From: Chitinophaga arvensicola
GTDB taxonomy: Bacteria; Bacteroidota; Bacteroidia; Chitinophagales; Chitinophagaceae
NCBI RefSeq assembly: GCF_900110835.1
Contig: NZ_FOJG01000001.1
Location: forward strand, 2,243,022-2,307,021
Reading direction: 5' to 3'
Length of the DNA stretch: 64,000 nt
The notes beneath the pieces were generated by a model. The model ran no database searches and was not told where the DNA came from. It saw only the letters and a list, made by a program, of their open reading frames with translations. Below, one piece after another: positions 36,297 to 45,589 of the stretch (the stretch's first letter is position 1; each line of letters opens with the position of its first letter). The position numbers and the translations under genes are program-made.

Positions 36297-37520
36297 TTAA
36301 TCAATTAAAGCCATTTCATCTGCCTTATGCTCCAGCTGGTAAAAGGAAAGTAAGCGACGGATGACACCTTCAACGAGGGCGTCCGGACAGGATGCGCCAC
36401 TGGTCAGCAATATCGTAACAGTGGGTTGATCCGGTAAAAATTCCTGGCTCTTGATTTCCTGTGAATGATGAAAATCCCAATGATCTATCGCGTTGGCCGA
36501 AAGCATTTTTTCGGGAGATGAAATAAAATAGGTGGGCAATTTTTCTTCACACAATTCTACGAGGTGAGAAGTATTGGAACTATTGTAACCACCCACCACA
36601 ATGGCCAGATCGGCGGGCTCCAGTAACATTCCGGTAACGGCCGTCTGATTGTCATTGGTGGCATAGCACAATGTATCGCGGGTATCGGCAAATCTTTCGC
36701 CGGCAGTAGCCTCTGTGAGTTGGAAATGAGTCACCATTACCTGCCGGATGTAATCTGCAATAGCCTGTGTTTCTGTTGCCAGCATGGTTGTCTGGTTCAC
36801 TACTCCTACCCGTTGAAGATCTGTAGACGGATTAAAGCCCGGGGAGTATTGTCCTTTAAACAGGTCATTGAATTCTTCCGGTGCACGCTGCCCGGTGATA
36901 AACTCCGCCAGTAACGCGGCTTCTTTGATATCCTTCACTACTACTGTAGGTGTGCCCGCCTGGCTATGGGAAAAGGTAGCCCTGGTTTCCTCATGTTTGG
37001 GCTTGCCGTGTACAATGACAGTATAGTTTTTCTTGCCTATCTGATCAGCCTTGTTCCATACGCGTTCCACAAAAGGACAGGTAGTGTTGTATTTCAGTGG
37101 TTCAATACCCAGGGAGGCCAGTTTACGTTCTGTTTCCAGGGTGGTGCCGAAAGCAGGTATAATCACAATATCATCTGCCTGGAGGCTTTCCCAGGGAACG
37201 AGCTGATGGCCGGCAGTATCCATAATAAACTGTACGCCACGGTCCAGCAAATCGTTGTTTACATGCGGATTGTGGATCATTTCGCTCAGCAGGAAGATGC
37301 GTTTGTCCGGGTTTTCATCTACTGTTTTGAAGGCAATCTCTATCGCGTTTTCCACACCATAGCAAAATCCGAAATGCCTGGCCAGCTTGATTTTGATCGG
37401 GCCAAAATCGAGCTCAGTGGGTGTGAAATCCTTTTTCATGCGGTCCTGCTGTTTGCGCTGGTTTTTAATGGCGCTGATCAGCGGACTGCGATATATAACC
37501 GGAACGTTAAATGTTTTCAT
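36297..37520 (-). CDS. ispH: 4-hydroxy-3-methylbut-2-enyl diphosphate reductase
   Basis: This 407-residue 4Fe-4S enzyme performs the last step of the MEP isoprenoid pathway. The three cluster-ligand cysteines are visible in FGFCYGVENA, NTTCPFVERVW and SGASCPDALVEGV. His/Glu substrate residues appear in HGKPKHEETRAT. It is the long Bacteroidota form with an extended N-terminus, compared with about 310 residues in E. coli. A start at the internal Met28 (MKKDFTPTELDFGP) is possible. Confidence 0.95.
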   Translation of the reverse strand: MKTFNVPVIYRSPLISAIKNQRKQQDRMKKDFTPTELDFGPIKIKLARHFGFCYGVENAIEIAFKTVDENPDKRIFLLSEMIHNPHVNNDLLDRGVQFIMDTAGHQLVPWESLQADDIVIIPAFGTTLETERKLASLGIEPLKYNTTCPFVERVWNKADQIGKKNYTVIVHGKPKHEETRATFSHSQAGTPTVVVKDIKEAALLAEFITGQRAPEEFNDLFKGQYSPGFNPSTDLQRVGVVNQTTMLATETQAIADYIRQVMVTHFQLTEATAGERFADTRDTLCYATNDNQTAVTGMLLEPADLAIVVGGYNSSNTSHLVELCEEKLPTYFISSPEKMLSANAIDHWDFHHSQEIKSQEFLPDQPTVTILLTSGASCPDALVEGVIRRLLSFYQLEHKADEMALID

Positions 37521-37556
37521 GAGTTAAAATGACAGAAAATTGAAGGACAAAGTTAA

Positions 37557-38441
37557 TCAGTTTTCTTTGCTCACTTTGTCTAACCAGGCTTTTTCTTCTG
37601 CGCTCAGGCTTTGATAGCCTTTTTCGTTGATTTTATCGAGCAGTTGATCAAGGCGGGAAGGATCCCTGTCTTCTGCCTTCTTTACCACTTTGAGGGGTGA
37701 TTTTTTAGGTTTGAATTTGCGGTTGGCGGGACGTTGCTGGCGGCGGCTATTGAAATCGAACAGCCATATCAGCGGTTGGCAAAGGTCGGTGCCTGCCTGC
37801 AGGATGCGAACATAAAGGAAGCCAAGTAAAGTACCACCCATATGTGATATCAGGCCGCCGATGTTCCCATCGGGAATGGAGATCAGTCCCAGTAATACCA
37901 GGGCCAGGGCCAGCCATTTCAATTTCACGCTGCCCAGGAACATCAGCCCGATCTCAAAATTAGGCATCAGGGTAGCCGCGGCTACGAGTATACACATGAT
38001 GGCGGCGGAAGCGCCTACCATGGTGGTGCCCACATAACCCGGGAAAAGACTGGCACTCAGCAGGTACAGTAAACCGCCGGCAATACCTCCCATGAGGTAA
38101 AGGGGGAGTACCCGTTTGTTGCCGAGGAAATCCCGGAAGAGGTTCCCAAACCAGTAAAGGTTGATCATATTAAACAAAACATGGAAAATTCCTACATGCG
38201 TAAACATGTAGGTAATGAGGCCCCATGGTTTTAATATAAAGGCGCTCAGCGGCACGTTCATGGCCAGCTGTTCATATGTCCAGTCAAAGGGAGCGGGCTG
38301 CCTGGTCAGAAAAGCAATAAGACGCAGAATATTTAATCCCAGGAAAATAATGATGTTCCAGAAAAGTAAATGGTTGACTGTGTTTCCTTGCCTGAGCCAA
38401 TAGCGAATATCCGTTTGAAATGAGGTCCCGTTCATATACAC
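37557..38441 (-). CDS. Rhomboid-family intramembrane serine protease
   Basis: This 294-residue protein has about six hydrophobic segments. The catalytic Ser lies in MVGASAAIMCILV (GxSxA motif) and the catalytic His in SHMGGTLLGFLYV. HVGIFHVLFNMINLYWFG is the typical loop-1/TM2 region. The C-terminal 70 residues are a charged soluble tail (KKSPLKVVKKAEDRDPSR and a helical end). Substrate is unknown. A start two codons downstream is equally possible. Confidence 0.93.
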   Translation of the reverse strand: MYMNGTSFQTDIRYWLRQGNTVNHLLFWNIIIFLGLNILRLIAFLTRQPAPFDWTYEQLAMNVPLSAFILKPWGLITYMFTHVGIFHVLFNMINLYWFGNLFRDFLGNKRVLPLYLMGGIAGGLLYLLSASLFPGYVGTTMVGASAAIMCILVAAATLMPNFEIGLMFLGSVKLKWLALALVLLGLISIPDGNIGGLISHMGGTLLGFLYVRILQAGTDLCQPLIWLFDFNSRRQQRPANRKFKPKKSPLKVVKKAEDRDPSRLDQLLDKINEKGYQSLSAEEKAWLDKVSKEN

Positions 38442-38728
38442 AAATTAAAATAAAATCCGGGATTTAATAATAGTAATTAACATTTTGAATGCAGGAAAAT
38501 AAGGGTGTTTACTGCAAATGAATATCACCTTTCCTCCATCTGTTTACAACAATTAATCCGCGTTCTGGTTGTTCCCGGCGCAAAAAAAATGCCTGATTAC
38601 ACAGGTGAATTTTTTGTTGTAGTATATTTTTTAATAATACATTTAAAAAATATCTGAAAAGAGCGCCCAATACGACAGCGGGCAGCGGTTTTATTCAATA
38701 AAAATGTGGATAAACGCTGATTTTTTCG

Positions 38729-38736
38729 TATTTTTG
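38729..38736 (+). promoter_or_regulatory. Promoter -7 element ahead of rpsA
   Basis: TATTTTTG matches the Bacteroidota TAnnTTTG box 53 bases upstream of the rpsA start. A clear -33 TTTG is not seen at the right distance. Confidence 0.5.
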
Positions 38737-38789
38737 CCGTCCCATAAAACAGGGTGTCCGGGTATTCCGGATAAAATTTTCAATTTTTT

Positions 38790-40688
38790 ATGAGCGAAAA
38801 CAACATTTCTAACGAACAAAACGCTGAACAACAGGCTCCGCAAGCAGCAGCTGCGGTTGAAACAGCGACACCAAAGGCACCTGTAGTAGCTACTGCGCAC
38901 GACGATTTCGATTGGAGCGTTGACAAGCGTAACGTTTCTTCTTACAGCAAAGAAGAAAAAGAAAAGTACGATCAGACTTATGACAGCACATTCAAGGTGT
39001 TTGAAGAAAACAGCCTGCTGACTGGTACTGTTGTAGGTTTAACCAACACAGACGTAGTGATCAACATCGGTTTCAAATCTGATGGTTTGATTTCTCTGAA
39101 CGAATTCCGTGATTTACCAGGTCTGAAGATCGGTGATGAAGTGGAAGTGCTGGTAGTAGAAAAAGAAGACCGCGATGGTAACCTGCACCTGAGCCGTAAA
39201 CAGGCTCGCCAGAAACGTGCATGGGAAAAAATCGTGGAAGTTTACAAAACAGGCGAAGTGGTTACTGGTACTGTTACCAGCAAAACCAAAGGCGGCTTGA
39301 TCGTAGACGTGTACGGTATGGAAACATTCTTACCAGGTTCACAGATCGATGTGAAACCAGTTACCGATTACGACCAGTTTGTAGGCAAAACTATGGAGTT
39401 CAAGGTGGTGAAAGTAAACGAAACCATCCGCAACGCCGTTGTTTCCCACAAAGCGCTCATCGAAAGCGACATCGAACAACAGAGAGTGGATATCATCAGC
39501 AAACTGGAGAAAGGCCAGGTCCTGGAAGGTACCATCAAAAATATCACCGACTTCGGTGCATTCATCGACCTGGGTGGTCTGGACGGCTTACTGTACATCA
39601 CAGATATCAGCTGGGGCCGTATCTCCCATCCGAGCGAAGTACTGCAGATGGATCAGAAAATCAACGTTGTTGTGCTTGACTTCGATGACGAAAAACGTCG
39701 CATAAGCCTGGGCTACAAACAACTGACCCCGCATCCGTGGGATACTTTACCAGCTACTATCACCGAAGGTGCTAAAGTGAAAGGTAAAGTTGTAAACATT
39801 GAAGACTACGGTGCATTCCTGGAAATCATGCCAGGTGTGGAAGGTCTGGTTCACGTATCTGAAATCTCATGGGCTTCTACGCCAATCAACGCTAAAGAAT
39901 TCTTCAAATTAGGAGAAGAATACGAAGCCGTTGTAGTTACCCTGAGCAAGGAAGAACGCAAAATGAGCCTGTCTATCAAGCAACTGACAGAAGATCCATG
40001 GTCTACTATCGAAACTAAATTCCCAGTTGAAAGCCGTCACAAAGGTATCGTGAAAAACATCACTCCTTATGGCGTATTCGTTGAACTGGAAACTGGTATC
40101 GGTGGCATGATCCACATCTCTGACCTGAGCTGGATCAAACGTTTCAATCACCCATCCGAATACACTAAAGTAGGTAGCGAAATAGATGTAGTAATCCTGG
40201 GTATTGACAAAGACAACCGCAAACTGAGCCTCGGTCACAAACAGATCGAAGAAGATCCATGGAATACCTTCGAAACTATCTTCCCGATCAACTCCGTACA
40301 CGAAGGTACTGTTGTGAAGAAAGATGACAAGGGTGCTACTGTTCAACTGCAATACGGTCTGGAAGCTTACGCTCCTGCACGTCACCTGAGAACAGAAGAC
40401 GAAAAACCAATCAACGTAGAAGACGTGAAAGAATTCATGATCATTGAATTCGATCGCAGCGAAAAACGTATCCTGGTTTCTCATACCCGCGTTTGGGAAA
40501 AAGCACAGGCTGAAGAAAAACAGGCTGTAGTGAAAGAGAAGAGAGAAGAAGCTGACAAAACCCGTAAGGCTGTGAAAAACATCCAGGGTAAAGTTGAAAA
40601 AGCTACTTTAGGTGATCTGGGTGCTTTAGCTGAACTGAGAGAAAAACTGAAACAATCTGAAGGTGGCGAAGAAAAAAGCGCACAATAA
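38790..40688 (+). CDS. rpsA: 30S ribosomal protein S1
   Basis: This 632-residue protein has tandem S1 RNA-binding domains after an acidic, Gln/Ala-rich head. Repeats are visible by phrases such as GTVVGLTNTDVVINIGFKSDG, VLEGTIKNITDFGAFIDLGG, KGKVVNIEDYGAFLEIMPGVEGLVHVSE and GIVKNITPYGVFVELETGIGGMIHISDLSW (each cited in part). S1 binds mRNA at the small subunit. In Bacteroidota, where Shine-Dalgarno pairing is rare, S1 is thought to matter strongly for initiation. The end is a Lys/Glu-rich coiled tail. Confidence 0.96.
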   Translation: MSENNISNEQNAEQQAPQAAAAVETATPKAPVVATAHDDFDWSVDKRNVSSYSKEEKEKYDQTYDSTFKVFEENSLLTGTVVGLTNTDVVINIGFKSDGLISLNEFRDLPGLKIGDEVEVLVVEKEDRDGNLHLSRKQARQKRAWEKIVEVYKTGEVVTGTVTSKTKGGLIVDVYGMETFLPGSQIDVKPVTDYDQFVGKTMEFKVVKVNETIRNAVVSHKALIESDIEQQRVDIISKLEKGQVLEGTIKNITDFGAFIDLGGLDGLLYITDISWGRISHPSEVLQMDQKINVVVLDFDDEKRRISLGYKQLTPHPWDTLPATITEGAKVKGKVVNIEDYGAFLEIMPGVEGLVHVSEISWASTPINAKEFFKLGEEYEAVVVTLSKEERKMSLSIKQLTEDPWSTIETKFPVESRHKGIVKNITPYGVFVELETGIGGMIHISDLSWIKRFNHPSEYTKVGSEIDVVILGIDKDNRKLSLGHKQIEEDPWNTFETIFPINSVHEGTVVKKDDKGATVQLQYGLEAYAPARHLRTEDEKPINVEDVKEFMIIEFDRSEKRILVSHTRVWEKAQAEEKQAVVKEKREEADKTRKAVKNIQGKVEKATLGDLGALAELREKLKQSEGGEEKSAQ

Positions 40689-40710
40689 GATCCGTTTTCG
40701 TTAAATAATA

Positions 40711-40748
40711 AATCCCGCTTCGAGTAACATCGGAGCGGGATTTTTTTT
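40711..40748 (+). terminator. Terminator of rpsA, convergent with the HAD gene
   Basis: A 13-bp stem (40711-40723 with 40730-40742, one wobble), 6-nt loop, followed by eight T residues. Confidence 0.92.
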
Positions 40749-40774
40749 AATATTCAATAGTAAATTTCAGCTTT

Positions 40775-41434
40775 CTATTTCATCAGCAGGGATAACTTCG
40801 CATCATTGAACTCAAGCAAGCTATCCAGCTTCATATTCGCCAGTGCGTAGCGCGGATCATGACGGTTATGCGCTTCCGGTACCACTACGGTGGTCATACG
40901 GGCTGCCTTCGCCGCCGTCATACCGGTAACGGAATCTTCAAAAGCGATACAGTCCAGCGGATCACTGCCCAATGCTTTCGCGCAGGCCAGGTACACAGCC
41001 GGATGCGGCTTGCCATATTCCTCAAACTCTGCAGAATATACTGCCTGGAAAGCGTCCTTTATCTTCAGATGTTCCAGTACCGCATTGATCAGTCGCAGCG
41101 GGGAAGAAGATGCCAGGCCCATTTTGAACCCTTTCTCCCGGAAATATTGGAGAATATAAGACAGGCCTTCCATCGGATGACCTTCGGCAATGATCTTATG
41201 AATAACACTGTCAATAATTTCATTGACAACCTGCTCCGCACTTTTGCCTTCCCATTTATAATAGTTGTGCCAGTAACTCACCACTTCCTTTGTCCGGAGC
41301 CCGGTGGTTAAATGGGTGAGTTCGGGCGACAGGTTCACGCCAACTGTAGCAAACACTTCCTGCATGGCTACGCCCCACAAAGGCTCTGAATCTACCAGGA
41401 GGCCGTCCATATCGAATATTACCGTATCTATCAT
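40775..41434 (-). CDS. HAD-superfamily phosphatase (hexitol-phosphatase / beta-phosphoglucomutase-like)
   Basis: This 219-residue protein has HAD motif I DMDGLLVDSEP (nucleophile and acid Asp), a helical cap, motif II ASSSPLRLI, motif III Lys in YGKPHPAVY and motif IV FEDSVTGMTAA. The head and length resemble E. coli YniC (HxpB), which acts on hexose and hexitol phosphates. The exact substrate is not readable from the sequence. Confidence 0.9.
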   Translation of the reverse strand: MIDTVIFDMDGLLVDSEPLWGVAMQEVFATVGVNLSPELTHLTTGLRTKEVVSYWHNYYKWEGKSAEQVVNEIIDSVIHKIIAEGHPMEGLSYILQYFREKGFKMGLASSSPLRLINAVLEHLKIKDAFQAVYSAEFEEYGKPHPAVYLACAKALGSDPLDCIAFEDSVTGMTAAKAARMTTVVVPEAHNRHDPRYALANMKLDSLLEFNDAKLSLLMK

Positions 41435-41803
41435 ATAAGTCCTTTTATGCGCGGCAAAGATAAGAAGTTATACCGGGAGATAGGGGGCTTGCGGTTGTTG
41501 TCATTTGTTTAAGCTTAGGGAACGGGGGCAGATCTGTTTCCGGTATCCTTGTTTCGGGAGTGAACGCGGGAGCCGGTCAATGTATGACCGGCAAAACACG
41601 CCTACCTGACCATCCGGAACCCCATTGCCCATAACAATAAGTTATACCTCATAAAATTTGGTTATCACGCCACTGCAGCCACAGACGCCGGATTGGAGCC
41701 GTAATGCCCTACTGGTAACCGTTTACCTCTCCTTTGCCACTGCAAACCGCCATCCCCGCCAATTTCCCCCTTTTTTGGGGCCTTATTGAATGTTGAAAAA
41801 AGT
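41435..41803. other. Intergenic region, no gene seen
   Basis: About 370 bp between the HAD gene and the sulfite-reductase promoter. It is less AT-rich than other gaps here. It holds a perfect 8-bp hairpin (41572-41579 with 41585-41592, loop ATGTA). No reading frame or RNA family is recognised. Confidence 0.4.
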
Positions 41804-41834
41804 TTTGGAAATGCGGGCTGCATTTATATCTTTG
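41804..41834 (+). promoter_or_regulatory. Consensus Bacteroidota promoter of the sulfite-reductase operon
   Basis: TTTG at 41804-41807, a 19-nt spacer and TATCTTTG at 41827-41834 give an exact match to the TTTG-N19-TAnnTTTG consensus. Transcription should start near 41840-41842, about 20 bases before the leader ORF. Confidence 0.8.
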
Positions 41835-41861
41835 TATTACTCTACTAAAATTATAGGGAAT

Positions 41862-41930
41862 ATGGGTAATGAGAACAGGAATTGTCGCAATAATAGTTGT
41901 TGTTCATCAACACCCATGAGGCGCGTGTAA
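41862..41930 (+). CDS. Cysteine-containing leader peptide (22 residues), candidate attenuator uORF
   Basis: ATG at 41862 is preceded by AGGGA, an unusually good ribosome site for this phylum. The peptide reads MGNENRNCRNNSCC followed by SSTPMRRV and a TAA. Three of 22 residues are Cys (positions 8, 13, 14), two of them adjacent, all TGT codons. It sits between a consensus promoter and a terminator-like hairpin, ahead of the genes that make sulfide and siroheme, the route to cysteine. This is the layout of a leader-peptide attenuator. It is too short to be supported by codon statistics, so the claim rests on position and composition. Confidence 0.65.
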   Translation: MGNENRNCRNNSCCSSTPMRRV

Positions 41931-41973
41931 TATAGAAATCAGTGATCAGCTTACTGTAAATCAATCATTATAC

Positions 41974-42004
41974 GAGGCCTCCGCAAATAACCCGGGGGCT
42001 TTTT
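41974..42004 (+). terminator. Terminator-like hairpin between the Cys leader and sulfite reductase
   Basis: Arms 41974-41983 and 41993-42002 can form a 10-bp G/C-rich stem with three G-T wobbles around the loop CAAATAACC, followed by T residues to 42004. The leader's own GAGGC at 41918-41922 can pair with GCCTC at 41977-41981 inside the left arm and so could act as an antiterminator, though only over 5 bp. Confidence 0.65.
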
Positions 42005-42079
42005 AATGTAAAAAAACGACCAGCAACCCCCAACCAGAATTAATTAATTGCTTTTTACCACCACCTGAAAATACTTTTT

Positions 42080-44191
42080 ATGCAAAGCTTCAGAACAGAA
42101 CTAGAAAATCCCATCGTTGAACAAGATATCATAGACCTGGAGAAGAAGATCCGCCTGTTCCGCGAAGGCGCCATTACAGATGAAAAGTTCCGCAGTCTCC
42201 GCCTGGCCAGAGGTATCTACGGTCAGCGTCAGCCTGGTGTGCAGATGATCCGTATCAAACTGCCCTACGGTAAAATGACCCTTCAGCAATGGCACCGGAT
42301 TACTGAAATTTCTGATGAATATGCAACAAGCAACCTGCACCTGACCACCCGTCAGGATGTGCAGATCCACTATGTAAGCCTGGAAAGAACACCTGAAATG
42401 TGGTCAAAGCTGGAAGAAGATGGCATCACCATCCGCGAAGCCTGCGGCAACACCGTACGCAACGTTACCGCTTCAGACCGCGCCGGCATCGATCCGGAAG
42501 AACCATTTGATGTATCACCATATGCAGATGCAGTATTCCGCTATTTCCTGCGTAACCCGGTGAGCCAGGAAATGGGGCGTAAAATCAAGATCTCTTTCTC
42601 CTCTTCCGATAAAGATACTGCCTGGTCGTTTATGCACGATTTCGGTATGATCCCTAAAGTGAAAATCATCGACGGTAAAGAAGTACGTGGCTTCAAAGTA
42701 TTGGTAGGCGGCGGTTTGGGCGCACAACCCTTTCTCGCGAAAGTGGTATACGAGTTCCTGGAAACAGACCTGCTCATTCCCTACATCGAAAACGTATTAC
42801 GCGTATTCGACCGCTACGGCGAAAGAACCAGCAGGAACAAAGCCCGTATGAAATTCCTGATCCAGAAAATCGGAATGGAAGAATTTGAGCGTTTGATCAA
42901 AGAAGAATATAAGGCAATCAAAGTGAAAAGTGTGCCGATCGATGCTGACGCATGGGATGCTACCCAGCCTCCTGCAACCGCTCCGGTACCCGCTTACAGC
43001 ATAAAAGATCCAAAGAAATACGAAGCATGGAAAGCCACTAATACTTTCGAGCAAAAACAGAAAGGATACTTTTCGGCTTATGTAAAAATCACATTGGGTA
43101 ACATCAGTTCTTCTATCAGCCGCCAGCTCATCGAAGCATTACGGCCGGTAATTGCAGACGATGTAAGGGTGACTGCTAACCAGGGACTGCTGCTGAAATA
43201 CATCTCACCGGCAAACTTACCCTATGTATTCAGCGTACTGGAAGAAGCGGGATTTGCAAACCCAGGATTCGACAGTATTGCAGACATCACCGCCTGCCCC
43301 GGCACGGATACCTGCAACCTCGGTATCTCCAGCAGCACCGGTATTGCTAAAGTACTGGAAGAAGTGATTACTGATGAGTTCCCGGACCTTATCTATAATA
43401 AAGACATCAAAATAAAGATCAGCGGATGTATGAACTCCTGCGGTCAGCACGGTATTGCCAGCATCGGTTTTCATGGCAGTTCCATGAAGAGCGCCGGTAA
43501 AGTACTCCCTGCCCTGCAGGTACTGCTGGGTGGCGGTATCGTAGGTGATGGCGTAGGACGTGTAGCCGATAAGGTGATTAAAGTACCAAGCCGCCGTGGT
43601 CCGGATGTGTTGCGCAGCCTGCTGCACGACTTCGAAATCAATGGTCAGGAAAATGAACTGTTCAACGAATACTACGACCGTAAAGGAGAAAAGTATTTCT
43701 ACGAACTGCTGAAACCTTTAACAGATCTGACTTCTCTCACTGCGGGCGATTTTGTTGACTGGGGACAGGCACAGGATTACGCCACTGCGATCGGTGTGGG
43801 AGAATGTGCCGGTGTGATCATCGACCTGGTAGCTACCTTGCTGCTGGAAGCGGAAGAAAAACTGGAACTGAGTAGCGTAGCTATCGTTAAAGGCGCTTAC
43901 TCAGACGGTATCTATCACGCTTACTCTTCTTTTGTACAGGGCGCCAAAGCACTGTTGCTCGGAGAGGCTATCAGCGGAAATACCCAGATCGGTATCCTCA
44001 ACGATTTCGATAAATACTTTGTAGCCACCGGTAAATTCAGTTTTGAGCCTGATTTTAAATCAGTGGTGCTGCAGATTAACGCGAACGAGCCTACGGAGAG
44101 TTTTGCAAAAACCTACTTCCAGCAGGCGCAGTCATTTTATAACGCCGCACAGGCATACCGTCAGAAATCCAGTGAACTGGTGCAGGCTTAA
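42080..44191 (+). CDS. Ferredoxin-type nitrite/sulfite reductase with C-terminal extension
   Basis: This 703-residue haemoprotein reduces sulfite to sulfide with siroheme and a 4Fe-4S cluster. The cluster ligands are visible: Cys406-x5-Cys412 in TACPGTDTCNLG and Cys450-x3-Cys454 in SGCMNSCGQHG. The N-terminal half shows the ferredoxin-like repeat with QPGVQMIRIKLPYGKM and LTTRQDVQIHYV. About 150 extra residues at the C-terminus (from about 550) form a helical, HEPN-like domain not present in classical CysI. Siroheme-synthesis genes follow, and a cysteine-type leader precedes it; both favour sulfite over nitrite as substrate. Confidence 0.92.
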   Translation: MQSFRTELENPIVEQDIIDLEKKIRLFREGAITDEKFRSLRLARGIYGQRQPGVQMIRIKLPYGKMTLQQWHRITEISDEYATSNLHLTTRQDVQIHYVSLERTPEMWSKLEEDGITIREACGNTVRNVTASDRAGIDPEEPFDVSPYADAVFRYFLRNPVSQEMGRKIKISFSSSDKDTAWSFMHDFGMIPKVKIIDGKEVRGFKVLVGGGLGAQPFLAKVVYEFLETDLLIPYIENVLRVFDRYGERTSRNKARMKFLIQKIGMEEFERLIKEEYKAIKVKSVPIDADAWDATQPPATAPVPAYSIKDPKKYEAWKATNTFEQKQKGYFSAYVKITLGNISSSISRQLIEALRPVIADDVRVTANQGLLLKYISPANLPYVFSVLEEAGFANPGFDSIADITACPGTDTCNLGISSSTGIAKVLEEVITDEFPDLIYNKDIKIKISGCMNSCGQHGIASIGFHGSSMKSAGKVLPALQVLLGGGIVGDGVGRVADKVIKVPSRRGPDVLRSLLHDFEINGQENELFNEYYDRKGEKYFYELLKPLTDLTSLTAGDFVDWGQAQDYATAIGVGECAGVIIDLVATLLLEAEEKLELSSVAIVKGAYSDGIYHAYSSFVQGAKALLLGEAISGNTQIGILNDFDKYFVATGKFSFEPDFKSVVLQINANEPTESFAKTYFQQAQSFYNAAQAYRQKSSELVQA

Positions 44192-44219
44192 TCATTCATT
44201 TACCTAAACACGACCAACC

Positions 44220-44996
44220 ATGCAAAATATACAACCCAAACTCACATTGATAGGTGCAGGCCCAGGTGATCCGGAATTGATCACTGTTAAAGGGTTAAAG
44301 GCCATACAGAATGCCAGGGTAATCCTTTATGACGCATTGTCCAGCAACGAATTGCTGGACCATGCGCCGGCTAACTGCCTTCGCCGTTTTGTGGGCAAAC
44401 GTGCAGGCATGCACGTTTATTCACAGGATGAAATAAACAGGATGATTGTAAAATATGCACTAACTTATGGTAGCGTTGTCCGTTTAAAAGGAGGAGACTC
44501 CTTCGTTTTCGGCCGTGGTCAGGAAGAAATTGCCTTTGCTCAACAGTTCGGTATTACCGCTGAAGTAATCCCCGGCATATCCAGCGCGATCTCTGTACCT
44601 GGTGTGAATAAAATCCCGGTAACGGCGCGTAACGTCAGCGAAGGATTTTGGGTGATCACCGGCAATACACAGAATGGAAATTTATCCCGCGACCTGGATC
44701 ATGCCATCAGTGCCAACACTACCGTAATCATACTGATGGGAATGAGCAAACTGGCTGAAATTGCAGGGATCTACAGCGCTGCAGGAAAAGGGAATACCCC
44801 TGCTGCTATTATCCAGAATGGTACTTTACCTACCCAGAAAATGGGAGTAGGCAATGTGGCCGATCTGCTGGAAATAGCTGCTACACACGATCTGCACAAC
44901 CCTGCGGTACTGGTGATAGGTGAAGTGGTAAGTTTCCATGAAGCCTTCCAGGCCTTGAAAAACAAGGTATCAGAAGAACTTAAAATTGCCGTATAA
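44220..44996 (+). CDS. cobA: Uroporphyrinogen-III C-methyltransferase
   Basis: This 258-residue SAM-dependent enzyme converts uroporphyrinogen III to precorrin-2, the first step to siroheme. Motifs: LIGAGPGDPELITVKG, ARVILYDALSS, RLKGGDSFVFGRG, EVIPGISSAISVP and VIILMGMSKL. It follows the sulfite-reductase gene, whose cofactor it helps make. Its stop overlaps the next start by one base. Confidence 0.95.
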   Translation: MQNIQPKLTLIGAGPGDPELITVKGLKAIQNARVILYDALSSNELLDHAPANCLRRFVGKRAGMHVYSQDEINRMIVKYALTYGSVVRLKGGDSFVFGRGQEEIAFAQQFGITAEVIPGISSAISVPGVNKIPVTARNVSEGFWVITGNTQNGNLSRDLDHAISANTTVIILMGMSKLAEIAGIYSAAGKGNTPAAIIQNGTLPTQKMGVGNVADLLEIAATHDLHNPAVLVIGEVVSFHEAFQALKNKVSEELKIAV

Positions 44997-45589
44997 TGGA
45001 AGAAAATCAGTTATTCCCGGTATTTTTCAAACTGCACCGTCTGCACGTACTCGTTGTAGGCGGTGGTAATATTGGTTTGGAAAAAGCCAATGCCATGCTG
45101 GAAAATTGCCCACAAGCCACTATTACAGTTGTGTCATTGGACTTTTTGCCTGCGCTGGAAGAGTTGACGCACCAGTATCCCAATATTACCCTTATTCAAA
45201 AATCGTTCTCCTGTGGCGATCTGCTGGGGAAAGACCTGGTAGTTGCTGCTACCAACGACAAAGCATTTAATTATCATGTCTGGGAGAAAGCCAAAGGCAG
45301 CAGGGTGCTGATCAATGTGGCGGATACCCCGGAACTGTGTGATTTTTACCTGGGCTCCATTGTTCAGAAAGGAAATCTCAAGATCGCTATTTCCACCAAT
45401 GGCAAATCACCTACCATTGCGAAGCGACTGAAACAGGTATTACAGGAAGCCATTCCGGATACCCTCGATGAAGTATTGAATAAATTATCGCAGATCCGCG
45501 AAAAATTAACCGGCGATTTTGCCAGCAAGGTGAGAAAACTGAACAGCATCACGGAAGTTTTGGTGAAGCCGGAAAGTGAAAACGCCTGA
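44996..45589 (+). CDS. Precorrin-2 dehydrogenase / sirohydrochlorin ferrochelatase (Met8/CysG-N type)
   Basis: This 197-residue NAD-binding protein has LHVLVVGGGNIGLEKA (Rossmann glycine motif), then VVAATNDKAFN, VLINVADTPELCDFYLGSI and ISTNGKSPTIAKRLKQ, as in the N-terminal half of CysG and yeast Met8. It completes siroheme synthesis with CobA. It ends the operon; the next gene converges. Confidence 0.93.
   Translation: MEENQLFPVFFKLHRLHVLVVGGGNIGLEKANAMLENCPQATITVVSLDFLPALEELTHQYPNITLIQKSFSCGDLLGKDLVVAATNDKAFNYHVWEKAKGSRVLINVADTPELCDFYLGSIVQKGNLKIAISTNGKSPTIAKRLKQVLQEAIPDTLDEVLNKLSQIREKLTGDFASKVRKLNSITEVLVKPESENA

Noticed and set aside
41840..42079. A SAM or other metabolite riboswitch ahead of sulfite reductase
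   Set aside because: I see no SAM-I or SAM-II core sequence; the short Cys-containing ORF plus terminator explains the region better.
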